Positions 26,161 through 35,089 of a stretch of 64,000 bases of DNA are shown piece after piece. Each line of letters starts with the position of its first letter. The stretch's first letter is position 1. The notes beneath the pieces were generated by a model that had not been told where the DNA came from, made no database searches, and was given only the letters and a program-made list of their open reading frames with translations. Made by a program: the position numbers and the translations under genes. Source of the DNA: Dysgonomonas mossii (lineage in GTDB: Bacteria > Bacteroidota > Bacteroidia > Bacteroidales > Dysgonomonadaceae); the NCBI RefSeq assembly GCF_004569505.1, contig NZ_SPPK01000002.1, positions 310,001 to 374,000 on the forward strand. Reading direction: 5' to 3'.

Positions 26161-26769
26161 ATGGATCTCGATAGCATAAAAAAAACGTGGCAAGAAGCGG
26201 ATATAAAGCCGACAATCGATGAATCAAAGATTCAGAAAATGTTGGATAATAAGGGGAAAAGCGCTTATGCAAATTTATTGAAGTATGACAAGTGCTTTCT
26301 GTGGCTGCTCATACCTTGTGTGTTTGCAGGAGTCTTGTTCTATTGTATGCATCCTCTGCCCGGTATCCTTTATTTTGCATTGCTTATCCCGGCATTTTTC
26401 TGGCAGCTGTATAAGATCAGCTACCTGAAGAAGGCGGATGTGTCTAAAATGGGAATACTGGAAATATCGAAGGGGGTGACGCGCTACAAGAAATTCTTGG
26501 TGTACGAAATTATTATAGGAGCGGTGTGGATAGTCGCTTTCTCGGTGTCGTATATATATTATGGTCTGCCGAGTATGTTTCCTAAGCTGATGGGGCGATA
26601 TTCGTCCGACGGCGAGTCGTCGTTTATGCTCTTGTTGCTTATCTTTATGATTGCATCTACGATGGTTTTCTCTTTCCTTATCTATAAATATTTGTACTTG
26701 AATAATATAAGGAAGATACAAGATTCGATACGGGAAATAGAAGATTTTGAGAAAGATAATGTTGACTGA
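26161..26769 (+). CDS. Four-helix membrane protein, likely anti-sigma partner
   Basis: 202 aa with a hydrophilic N-terminal 40 residues (MDLDSIKKTWQEADIKP) and four membrane helices (about 42-62, 64-82, 117-140, 157-183), then a charged C-terminal helix (IRKIQDSIREIEDFEKD). It starts 9 bp after the ECF sigma gene, which suggests translational linkage and a regulatory role. Similar proteins next to sigma factors are common in Bacteroidales, but they lack a defined anti-sigma domain; the assignment rests on context. Confidence 0.75.
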   Translation: MDLDSIKKTWQEADIKPTIDESKIQKMLDNKGKSAYANLLKYDKCFLWLLIPCVFAGVLFYCMHPLPGILYFALLIPAFFWQLYKISYLKKADVSKMGILEISKGVTRYKKFLVYEIIIGAVWIVAFSVSYIYYGLPSMFPKLMGRYSSDGESSFMLLLLIFMIASTMVFSFLIYKYLYLNNIRKIQDSIREIEDFEKDNVD

Positions 26770-26916
26770 ATAATAAGAATATCCTCTTTGTCATTTTGAA
26801 AGAACTGAATTGAAAATCGGCATAGCCAAAAATCTCTTGCCGTAAGAAATACTTCTAGTCGTCAGCATGATAAAATATAAATAACCTTTGTAAGAAACTT
26901 AACGAATAAATGTAAT

Positions 26917-27834
26917 ATGAAAAATCTGGTCGCAACATTTTTTGCACTGATACTATTTGTAGCTGCTACCACGCTCACAGCTCAGAACGAAACGAAGTAT
27001 GATAACGCTTTGCTTTGGAAGGTTTCGGGCAATGGGCTATCAAAGCCTTCTTATATACTTGGTACGCACCATCTGGCACATGTGAGCTATGTAGATAGCA
27101 TTCCGGGGCTAAGAAGTGCCATGGAAACTACCGAACAAACGGTGGGCGAACTTCTGATGTCTGATCAGACAGCGATGCAGGCCAAACTGCAACAGGCGGC
27201 GATGATGCCGGCAGGCGAAAGTTATGCAGCTTTGTTGTCTCCCGACGACTATACTAAGCTGGATAATGGATTGAAAGAGCTTTTCGGTGTTGGTCTCAGT
27301 CAGTTTGGGCAACTCAAACCCGGCATGCTTTCTATGTTGTACACCATCACGTTATATACAAAGTTTTATCCTGAGTTTAACCCGATGGCACACGAGGCTA
27401 TCGATGGATATGTGCAACGCATAGCGACAGAGAAAGGAAAAACCGTTGTTGGTCTCGAAACTGTCGAAGATCAGATTTATGCTCTGTTCGATGCCGAACC
27501 GTTGAAAGATCAGGCTGTTTCATTGGCATGCTATGTAGTGAACAGCGACAAGGCAAAAGATATGTTGGATAAACTGAATGCATACTACAAGGCAGGACAG
27601 CTGACAAATATGTACAACCTTGCTTTTAATAATCCCGACGATCCGTGTGGTGTATCACAAAAGTCGCAAAACGCTCTGAATAAAGACCGTAATGACAAGT
27701 GGATCGCAAAACTTCCTGAGATAATGAAAAATAAATCGAGCCTCATTGCCGTAGGTGCATTGCACCTTGCCGACAAGGACGGTTTGCTCGCTCAGCTTGC
27801 TGCTAAAGGATACACAGTAGAAGCTGTGAAATAA
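26917..27834 (+). CDS. TraB/GumN-family secreted protein
   Basis: 305 aa with a signal peptide ending near LTAQ (residue 23). The family shows an N-terminal GTHHLAH motif, a central TVVGLETVEDQ and a C-terminal IAVGALHLADKDGLL, which supply the conserved His/Glu residues of this Tiki/TraB-like metalloprotease-type fold. Predicted periplasmic. Activity of bacterial members is poorly known. Single gene; a loose TTCCCCC/GGGGGAA hairpin follows near 27852-27894. Confidence 0.88.
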   Translation: MKNLVATFFALILFVAATTLTAQNETKYDNALLWKVSGNGLSKPSYILGTHHLAHVSYVDSIPGLRSAMETTEQTVGELLMSDQTAMQAKLQQAAMMPAGESYAALLSPDDYTKLDNGLKELFGVGLSQFGQLKPGMLSMLYTITLYTKFYPEFNPMAHEAIDGYVQRIATEKGKTVVGLETVEDQIYALFDAEPLKDQAVSLACYVVNSDKAKDMLDKLNAYYKAGQLTNMYNLAFNNPDDPCGVSQKSQNALNKDRNDKWIAKLPEIMKNKSSLIAVGALHLADKDGLLAQLAAKGYTVEAVK

Positions 27835-27928
27835 AAGATATACTTTATTTTCTTCCCCCTTCATTAGATTCACTCTTTTCTATTGGAGGGGGAAATTGTA
27901 TCCGGTGGCTTGCTATCCCTGTTATATA

Positions 27929-28312
27929 TTATGAAAAGCTGATATTCCTCCCTATCCAGAAAAGCACAATCAGTATAAGAACTATAACAATAGCCCTTTT
28001 TCCGAATAGTATCTTCCGTGCGGTCGGAAATTTTTCTTTACCGCCAAAGTATTCGAAATAAATTCCAATGATAAGATAGGGAATTGCCAGTATAAGGAGA
28101 GGGTTGCTCGCAAACGCATCTTTCAGCCTAAAGTGTAGTAAATGATGTATGGCTCGTTGAGAACCGCAGCCCGGACAGTCGAACCCTGTGATCCGATGAA
28201 AAGGGCATTGCGGAAAATATGCCGATTCTGCGGGACTGAACAGAAAGTATATAATTGTGGCAAGCAGTAGTACGCAGCCTATCACAATAACTCTGATTAG
28301 ATATTTTGGCAT
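27929..28312 (-). CDS. DUF2752 membrane protein
   Basis: 127 aa with three membrane helices. The family signature CPFHRITGFDCPGCGSQRA, with its three Cys, sits after the first helix. The function is not established. It is 12 bp downstream of the GYF-CD225 gene, a pairing often seen in Bacteroidetes, and probably in one transcript with it. Confidence 0.88.
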   Translation of the reverse strand: MPKYLIRVIVIGCVLLLATIIYFLFSPAESAYFPQCPFHRITGFDCPGCGSQRAIHHLLHFRLKDAFASNPLLILAIPYLIIGIYFEYFGGKEKFPTARKILFGKRAIVIVLILIVLFWIGRNISFS

Positions 28313-28324
28313 TGTTTCTCGGTT

Positions 28325-28882
28325 TTAATACTGCGAAAGAGCTGCAAGCAAACCTAAAATGAACAATAACATATAGATAACAGGCAAGAATGCAATACCC
28401 CATAGCGTCCATAGTTTGGCCTTGCGTGATGCTTCTTGTGATGCTTCATATTCTCTCTTGCCATACAGCGTTTCTACCTTCACGGCATAAAATATTCCAA
28501 CAAGGCTTATCGGCGAACAACAAAATATAGTAAGTAATATCGATTCTATAAGCCAATTCTTGGGCATGGGTATTATGCCATCCCACTTGTGCTGATCGTC
28601 ATATTGGTATCGCTGCCCGCTGTTATATGTCGGGTTTTGTCTATTCTGCTGCTGTCGTATTGGAGGAGGTGTCTGCTGTTCTTCTCTACGGTCTTGCGGT
28701 GCATTAGCTTTAGTGTCGAAAAGGAAATTCAGTTCCTGCAACGTTCCGGCTTCAGCCCAGTCTGCCATCCCCGAACGCCAAACGATTGTTTCGGGGCTGA
28801 TATTCTTCCGAAGTAACTCGTTTGAAGTAAAGGGGCCGCATTGCAACTTCGATATATCATCGATGTAGTAATATTTCAGCAT
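28325..28882 (-). CDS. GYF_2 domain plus CD225-type membrane protein
   Basis: 185 aa. The N-terminal GYF_2-like domain (about 1-55) has YYYIDDISKLQCGPFT and the W-G-MADW block typical of this family. A Gln/Pro-rich linker (about 60-100) leads to a two-helix CD225/dispanin-like part, with PKNWLIESILLTIFCCSPIS and GIFYAVKVETLYGKREYEAS. Likely an inner-membrane protein with a cytosolic adaptor domain. It precedes the DUF2752 gene on the same strand. Confidence 0.88.
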   Translation of the reverse strand: MLKYYYIDDISKLQCGPFTSNELLRKNISPETIVWRSGMADWAEAGTLQELNFLFDTKANAPQDRREEQQTPPPIRQQQNRQNPTYNSGQRYQYDDQHKWDGIIPMPKNWLIESILLTIFCCSPISLVGIFYAVKVETLYGKREYEASQEASRKAKLWTLWGIAFLPVIYMLLFILGLLAALSQY

Positions 28883-28910
28883 AAAGTCTAGGCCGGATTA
28901 TAGCCGGTTT

Positions 28911-31295
28911 TTACTTAAACATTTCGTCTATCTGAGCCGGAGGCGGTGCATCCTGAACTTCTTCGTCGCTGCTCTTGTCGCAAACACCATATCCCGGTAC
29001 ACTCTCAAACTGGTCTCCCTGACTATAACCGAGTCGCTTGTCTGCAAATACTTTTTTGAAGAACAGACCTACTATCGGCAGAGCCATGCTGGCTCCCTGT
29101 CCGTCAGTCGTGCGGTCGAAGTGTATAGAGCGGTCTTCTCCACCTACCCAGCATCCGGTAGAAAGTTTAGGTGTGAATCCCATAAACCATCCGTCGGAGT
29201 TATTTTGTGTTGTTCCTGTTTTTCCTCCCATTGGCGCTGTTATGCCATAGTTGCGTCTGATGCGTCCGCCTGTACCGCCATCCACTACTCCGCGAAGCAT
29301 GTCGAGCATCTTCACATATGTACTTTCGCTGAACACTTCGTCCATCTTCGGAGCGAAGGCTGCATCAGCTATTATATTGCCAAAGGCGTCTTCGATGCGG
29401 GTTACATATACAGGGTTGGAACGTATTCCTTTGTTAGCAAAAGAGGTATAAGCGGCAACCATTTCCGATACAGACACATCGTGTGTACCCAGTGCCATAG
29501 AAACCACAGGGTCTATGCGTCCGGTGATACCAAAAGAGTGCAACATACGTGCAAAGGCATACGGTGTGGTACGTCCCATGAGGTAAGCCGTAACAAGGTT
29601 GTCGGAGTTTTGCAGCCCCCATTTGATGGTGACCGTTTCGCCAAACATAGAAGCTCGCCCTCCTCTCGGAGTCCACTCTTTACCTGTTTCGGCAATGAGG
29701 GTTTGAGGCACATATAGCATCTGGTCGCAAGGCGTCATTCCGCTTTCCATCGACAGGGTGTAAAGGAATGGTTTGATGGTCGAACCTATTTGTCGGCGTC
29801 CCATGTTCACCATATCATACTGGAAGAACTTAAAGTCTATTCCTCCCACATAAGCTTTTACATATCCGTTGTGATTATCCATCGCCATAAAGCCCGAACG
29901 CAGGAAGCTTTTGTGATAGCGTATAGAGTCCCAAGGGGTCATTGTAGTATCTACTTCTCCTTTCCAAGAGAATACTTTCATATCTACAGGCTTCTTGAAT
30001 ATCTGTAGTATTTCTTTGTCGGACATGCCTTCATTTTTCAGAGCCTTGTACCTGTCGCTAATCTTCATGGCACGATATAGCAATGTGTCTACATCTTTGG
30101 CTACCGAGTAGGAGAACGGAGCATACGAGCGACCTCTCTTTTCTTTATCGAAGTCGGGTTGTAGTTCCTTGCTGAGGTGTTCTGCCATTGCCTCTTCGGC
30201 ATACTGCTGCATGCGAGAGTCGATCGTTGTATATATTCTCAGCCCGTCGGTAGAGAGGTTGTAATTAGAGCCGTCCGGTTTTTTATTCTTGTTGCACCAT
30301 CCGTACAGCGGGTTTGTTTCCCAACTGATAGAATCGAGCACATATTGTTCCATTTGCCACGAAGCGTAATTCGATTTCTTCGGTTTCTTGGCTGTCATAG
30401 CCATACGCAGATACTCTCTGAAATAAGGAGCAAGCCCGTCTTTGTGGTCTACCCGTTTGAAGTCGAGTTTCAGTTCTGTTTGTTTCAGAGAGTCGTATTG
30501 TTGTTCGGTAATGTAGTCGCTCTTGTACATCTGTTCCAATACCACATTTCTACGACCTTTTGTTCTGTCGGGATATCTTCTCGGGTTGAAGTACGAAGGG
30601 TTTTTACACATCCCTATCAGGGTAGCGGCTTCTTCTATCTTGAGCTCTTTTGGTGTTTTGTTGAAGTACACCTGTGCAGCCGACTGGATACCTACAGCAT
30701 TGTATAGGAAGTCGAACTGATTGAGGTATAGGTTCACTATTTCTTCTTTTGTATAATATCGTTCCAGTTTTACGGCAATAACCCATTCGATAGGCTTGCG
30801 TAAAAACACACGTTGAACCCAGTTTTCGGAAGGAGGAGAATAGAGCAGTTTTGCCAGCTGCTGAGGAATGGTACTACCCCCACCGCCACTTTCCTGCATC
30901 AGGATACCTCTTTTCACTACGGCTCTCAGTAATGCGTATGCATCAATACCCGAATGTGAATAGAAGCGTGCATCTTCGGTAGCTACCAACGCTTGTACCA
31001 GATACGGAGAAAGATCTTCGTAGTTGGAATATATACGGTTGTTTTTTGCAAGGGAATATGTGCCCAACAGTTGCCCATCGGTAGAATATATCTGAGAGGC
31101 ATATTTGTCAATCGGGTTTTCTAACTCTTCTACATCAGGCATATAGCCGATTGCTCCTATACTGATAAGGGCAAATGTGATGGTGAGTACTCCGATGAAG
31201 CAGGCAAACCCGATCCACATCTTTTTTATGATGGTCTTCGGGGTGCGTTTTTTATTTGTCTTATTATTCCTTCTTTGTTTTTCCTTCTCATTCAT
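28911..31295 (-). CDS. Bifunctional penicillin-binding protein 1A
   Basis: 794 aa from the chosen Met (MNEKEK); an upstream Met at 31307 adds four residues. Cytosolic basic N-terminus, one membrane helix (about 25-50), GT51 transglycosylase (VATEDARFYSHSGID; GGGSTIPQQLAKLL) and transpeptidase domain with SxxK (GSTIKPFLY), SxN (NSDNLVTA) and KTGTT boxes. It polymerises and cross-links peptidoglycan. It is 28 bp downstream of nothing cotranscribed except possibly the GYF gene that follows it. Confidence 0.95.
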   Translation of the reverse strand: MNEKEKQRRNNKTNKKRTPKTIIKKMWIGFACFIGVLTITFALISIGAIGYMPDVEELENPIDKYASQIYSTDGQLLGTYSLAKNNRIYSNYEDLSPYLVQALVATEDARFYSHSGIDAYALLRAVVKRGILMQESGGGGSTIPQQLAKLLYSPPSENWVQRVFLRKPIEWVIAVKLERYYTKEEIVNLYLNQFDFLYNAVGIQSAAQVYFNKTPKELKIEEAATLIGMCKNPSYFNPRRYPDRTKGRRNVVLEQMYKSDYITEQQYDSLKQTELKLDFKRVDHKDGLAPYFREYLRMAMTAKKPKKSNYASWQMEQYVLDSISWETNPLYGWCNKNKKPDGSNYNLSTDGLRIYTTIDSRMQQYAEEAMAEHLSKELQPDFDKEKRGRSYAPFSYSVAKDVDTLLYRAMKISDRYKALKNEGMSDKEILQIFKKPVDMKVFSWKGEVDTTMTPWDSIRYHKSFLRSGFMAMDNHNGYVKAYVGGIDFKFFQYDMVNMGRRQIGSTIKPFLYTLSMESGMTPCDQMLYVPQTLIAETGKEWTPRGGRASMFGETVTIKWGLQNSDNLVTAYLMGRTTPYAFARMLHSFGITGRIDPVVSMALGTHDVSVSEMVAAYTSFANKGIRSNPVYVTRIEDAFGNIIADAAFAPKMDEVFSESTYVKMLDMLRGVVDGGTGGRIRRNYGITAPMGGKTGTTQNNSDGWFMGFTPKLSTGCWVGGEDRSIHFDRTTDGQGASMALPIVGLFFKKVFADKRLGYSQGDQFESVPGYGVCDKSSDEEVQDAPPPAQIDEMFK

Positions 31296-31431
31296 AAGTG
31301 TATGCAAGTCTTTTAACTTGGCGCAAAGTTATATAAAACGTTTCAATAATGCAGATAAAAAAACTTAAATGCTTTTCAATAATTCTTGTTATGTTCGGTA
31401 GCGGAAAGCGTTTTTTATATTTGGCTGGAAA

Positions 31432-31463
31432 AGATCCTTCATTCCGTTCAGGATGATAACCTA
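31432..31463. repeat. Dispersed intergenic repeat, second copy
   Basis: AAGATCCTTCATTCCGTTCA followed by GGATGATAAC is similar to 13393-13417 (GATTCTTCACTTTGTTCAGG then ATGACA). It lies between pbp1A and priA. Confidence 0.55.
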
Positions 31464-31478
31464 ACAGCGGGTCTAAAT

Positions 31479-33917
31479 CTACATCGGATCAACATCGTAG
31501 TGCAACAACAGCGACTTGAACGCCGGGTTGGCAAATACAAGGGTCTGGCATTGGAAAATACCTTCACGAACCTTCTGTATCGATGCCTGATTTTCGATTT
31601 TGAGCATGATGTGACGGATATACAAAGACTGTATGCGTGATACCGGCGGCTTGCCCGGTCCCAACACACGCTCGCCAAAGGTGATGCGCAAGGCTGAGAC
31701 AAACTCCCGTGCTGCGCTGTCGGTCAGTTGCTCGTCTCTGCCACGTACAACAATGTTTATCAGACGGAAGTAGGGTGGATAACGGAACATTTTTCGTTCT
31801 TCTGCTTGCAGTTCGTAAAACGATTCATAGTCGTTTCTCCTTACAAAGCTGATCAACGGGCTACCCGGATGCGAGGTTTGGAGGAAGACCAAGCCCTGTT
31901 TGTTCTTTCGTCCGGCACGTCCGCTTACCTGTGTCATGAGTTGGTACGCCCGTTCATATGCTCTGAAGTCGGGATAGTTGAGCATATTGTCGGCGTTGAG
32001 TATGCCTACAATGCTTACATTATCAAAGTCTAAGCCTTTGGATACCATCTGCGTACCGATAAGTATATTGGTTTTGTTTTGTTCAAATTCGGAAATAATA
32101 CGTTCGTACGACCGCTTCCCTCGTGTGGTGTCTAAGTCCATACGTGCAACTGAAGCTTCGGGAAAGAGTTCTGCAACTTCCTCCTCTATCCGTTCCGTAC
32201 CATAGCCCAGCATGTCGAGCGTAGGGGTATTACAATCGGGGCAAACAGTAGGCACTTTGTATGTTGCTCCACAGTAGTGGCATACCATCATGCGCTGCCC
32301 TTTGTGATAGGTGAGGCTTACGTCGCAATTTCGGCAATGCAATGTCCACGAGCAGGTCTTGCACTCGAGCATAGATGCAAATCCACGTCTGTTTTGGAAA
32401 AGTATGATCTGTTCTTTTTTGCTTAATGCCTCCTTCATTTTGTCGATGAGGGGAGGAGAGAGGAACGACTTCATTTGTTTCTTCCTTCTCAGCTCTTTGG
32501 TGTTAACGACTACTATCTGTGGCAACTCGATATTTTCATATCTCTTGTCCAGCCTTACCAGTCCGTACCTTCCCGTGAGGGCATTGTTGTATGTTTCTAG
32601 CGAAGGGGTAGCCGTACCCAACAGCGTTTTGGTGTTGAATAGAGAAGCCAATACGATAGCGGCATTGCGTGCATTGTAGCGGGGGGCAGGGTCTTGCTGC
32701 TTGTACGAGCTTTCGTGTTCCTCGTCAACAATCACCAGATCTAAGTCTGTAAAAGGTAGGAATATAGCGGAACGTGCTCCTAAGACAACTTGTATGTCGT
32801 TGTTCTTTAGTAGGTTGTTCCAAATTTCGGCTCGCTCGTTATCGTTAAACTTGGAGTGATACACCGCAAGTTTGTTACCAAAAACGGCTTTTAGCCTGTC
32901 GGTTATCTGGGTGGTGAGGGCTATTTCGGGCAGAAGGTAAAGTACCTGCTTGCCTTTCTCTATTGCCTCCTTTATAAGTTGTATGTATATTTCTGTCTTT
33001 CCGCTCGATGTGACGCCAAAGAGCAGGGTAATATCTTTTTCCTTGAATGAATCTTTTATCTCCTCAAGGGCTTTTCGCTGATATTCGTTCAGTTCCGAAG
33101 CGGCATCTATATTGGTATCGCCATAGTCGAAACGGCTGACTTCGTATTCGTATCTTTCGAGGAATCCTTTTTTCAGCAGTTCAGACAATACGCTAGCCGA
33201 AGTATCTGCTTCTTCGAGCAGTGTTTTCTTTAGCACAAGGGGAGTCTCGTCCTTCATAAACAGGAAGGTAGAAAACAAGTGCTGTTGCTTTTTTGCTCTA
33301 CCCAGCTCGTCCATTATCGCATTTAGCTCTTCTTCGCTGTATTGACGGGTGAGGCGTATGGCTGTTTGGCTCTTTACGGTATATGTGTCTTGTATGTTTT
33401 CGCTGATGTATGCCGCTTTTTTGTCTACCAAGGTTTTGATTGCAGTTACGGCATTCGATATTCCCGCTTGCTTTTCTATCTCGGCTATCGTTTTGGCTTT
33501 GTCGGACGAAAGGCAGTAGAATACTTTCTGTTCGTTGGCGGTAAGCGGTTCGGAAGTCTCAAAGTCGGCATTGAGCAAAACGTGTGTTTCGCTTTCCAGT
33601 TTCAGGGCAGAGGGTAGTGCCGCACGATATACATCGCCCAGCGAACACATATAATACATAGCCACCCATTCCCAGAACTTTAGCTGGAGAGGGGTGGCTA
33701 TCGGATATTCTTCGAGCACGGTAACAATGTCTTTTACCGGCTGTGATAATTTTTCTTTTTCGTATATCTGAAAAACAATGGCTGTGTAAAACTTCTTTTT
33801 GCCAAACTGTACAATAACTCTACTCCCTGCGTATACCGATTTTTTAAATTCTAAAGGAATAGCGTAAGTGTAAGTCCCTTGTAGCGGCAAGGGTAGTATT
33901 ACATCAGCATACAGCAT
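31479..33917 (-). CDS. priA: Primosomal replication restart helicase PriA
   Basis: 812 aa. N-terminal DNA-binding region (about 1-200), SF2 helicase with Walker A VTSSGKTEIY (Lys307), DEEH box in VIVDEEHESSYK, and motif GTATPSLET. The two zinc-binding clusters are seen in CKTCSWTLHCRNCD and CHYCGATYKVPTVCPDCN. It reloads the replisome at stalled forks. It is 9 bp downstream of the gene at 33927 on the same strand, so both may be cotranscribed. Confidence 0.96.
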   Translation of the reverse strand: MLYADVILPLPLQGTYTYAIPLEFKKSVYAGSRVIVQFGKKKFYTAIVFQIYEKEKLSQPVKDIVTVLEEYPIATPLQLKFWEWVAMYYMCSLGDVYRAALPSALKLESETHVLLNADFETSEPLTANEQKVFYCLSSDKAKTIAEIEKQAGISNAVTAIKTLVDKKAAYISENIQDTYTVKSQTAIRLTRQYSEEELNAIMDELGRAKKQQHLFSTFLFMKDETPLVLKKTLLEEADTSASVLSELLKKGFLERYEYEVSRFDYGDTNIDAASELNEYQRKALEEIKDSFKEKDITLLFGVTSSGKTEIYIQLIKEAIEKGKQVLYLLPEIALTTQITDRLKAVFGNKLAVYHSKFNDNERAEIWNNLLKNNDIQVVLGARSAIFLPFTDLDLVIVDEEHESSYKQQDPAPRYNARNAAIVLASLFNTKTLLGTATPSLETYNNALTGRYGLVRLDKRYENIELPQIVVVNTKELRRKKQMKSFLSPPLIDKMKEALSKKEQIILFQNRRGFASMLECKTCSWTLHCRNCDVSLTYHKGQRMMVCHYCGATYKVPTVCPDCNTPTLDMLGYGTERIEEEVAELFPEASVARMDLDTTRGKRSYERIISEFEQNKTNILIGTQMVSKGLDFDNVSIVGILNADNMLNYPDFRAYERAYQLMTQVSGRAGRKNKQGLVFLQTSHPGSPLISFVRRNDYESFYELQAEERKMFRYPPYFRLINIVVRGRDEQLTDSAAREFVSALRITFGERVLGPGKPPVSRIQSLYIRHIMLKIENQASIQKVREGIFQCQTLVFANPAFKSLLLHYDVDPM

Positions 33918-33926
33918 TTTTGTTTA

Positions 33927-34544
33927 TCAGAAGTAGTAATTGAGTCCTACGGTCCAGTATTGGTTTTTCTTGTTTTGGAACGTATCGGCATCCATGTATT
34001 CTTCTTTATAATTGTTTGTCAGGTCGCCACGGAAGTACATTCCCAAATCGATGTTTCTGAATAAAGTAACTCCTGCTCCTGCACCCAATCCGAAGATAAA
34101 GTTTTTGTGCTTGAAAGCGTTAACCACTTCGTTTGCATTTTTAGCATTGTCGTCACCCACTTTCACGTTGCCATATACTCCACCTGTAACAAACAAGCCC
34201 AAAGGACCTAGCTTGATACGTTGCTTTAAGTTGATAGGCACGCTTATATAATTATAGTCGGATAGAGACGCATTGTCTTGCTTTTCACTGATCTTATATT
34301 CTTTATGTCCGTACAGAACAGAGATGTCTCCCCCGAATCCCGAAATAGGAACTACAAATTCGGCGGTAGGGCCTATCTGGAAGCCTAATCGGTTGCTGGC
34401 CTTCAATATATCGGTATTCAGCTTGTTGCTGGCTACATCTACACCTCCCCTTACACCTAAACGAAACTGGGCTGAGGCAGTATTAATACTCAGTACGCAA
34501 ATAAGTACAAAGAGTGCTAGCGATACTAATTGTTTTGTTTTCAT
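33927..34544 (-). CDS. Outer-membrane beta-barrel protein (PorT-like)
   Basis: 205 aa with a signal peptide ending near ASAQ (residue 26), then a small beta-barrel with alternating strands (RLGVRGGVDVAS; FGGDISVLYGHKEYKIS; FGLGAGAGVTLF; YWTVGLNYYF) and an aromatic C-terminal residue. This is the OMP_b-brl_2/PorT-like group. No ligand can be inferred. It precedes priA by 9 bp. Confidence 0.85.
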   Translation of the reverse strand: MKTKQLVSLALFVLICVLSINTASAQFRLGVRGGVDVASNKLNTDILKASNRLGFQIGPTAEFVVPISGFGGDISVLYGHKEYKISEKQDNASLSDYNYISVPINLKQRIKLGPLGLFVTGGVYGNVKVGDDNAKNANEVVNAFKHKNFIFGLGAGAGVTLFRNIDLGMYFRGDLTNNYKEEYMDADTFQNKKNQYWTVGLNYYF

Positions 34545-35021
34545 ACGTAATACCTTTTATTAACTCTTTTTTTATAACACATAAATAGAGAGAGAAGTTC
34601 GTTTGTGCCCGATTGCTTTATAAAATGTTTTCTGAATAAATTGGTGGAATTTCTGATTTTCGAAAGTATTCTGATATTCATTACTCGCATTTTACAGTTT
34701 ACGAAAATAGTTAAAATTTACAAACAAACAAATTATATGTAGATAATTTTTAATGATTTGTTTATAAGTTGATTACATACCCTTCTGTATGCGATGTTTA
34801 GTATGGCTTTAGCTCAATTTTAGATATAAACTACACAGTATAACCGTTGTTATAAACTATCTTTCGGGGAAATATCTTAAGAACTCCTCATGTTTATAAC
34901 GCTATTCGAACCGGCATATTGTTTATTTGTAGTTAAAGAAAGGGTTAAAATGTATTCTTGTCTTCTCTCATACTCCATAACTTCTGCATAACAAAAAATA
35001 CAGTAACCCTACAAAGAAAAC
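34545..35021. other. Long AT-rich spacer without a gene
   Basis: About 480 bp with no frame of interest on either strand. It should contain the promoter of the gene at 33927, but I find no clear TTTG-N19-TAnnTTTG match. Rich in A/T tracts. Confidence 0.6.
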
Positions 35022-35060
35022 GGAGTGAAACGATCCGTTGCACGAACGGGGTCTCACTCC
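35022..35060 (-). terminator. Terminator of the TPR/barrel operon
   Basis: GGAGTGA (35022-35028) pairs with TCACTCC (35054-35060), and an inner imperfect CCGTT/AACGG stem lies in the loop. On the minus strand GTTTTCTTTG follows. It lies just after the stop of the outer-membrane protein. Confidence 0.75.
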
Positions 35061-35089
35061 ATTTATGAAGATTAATGTATTTTCTTTTT

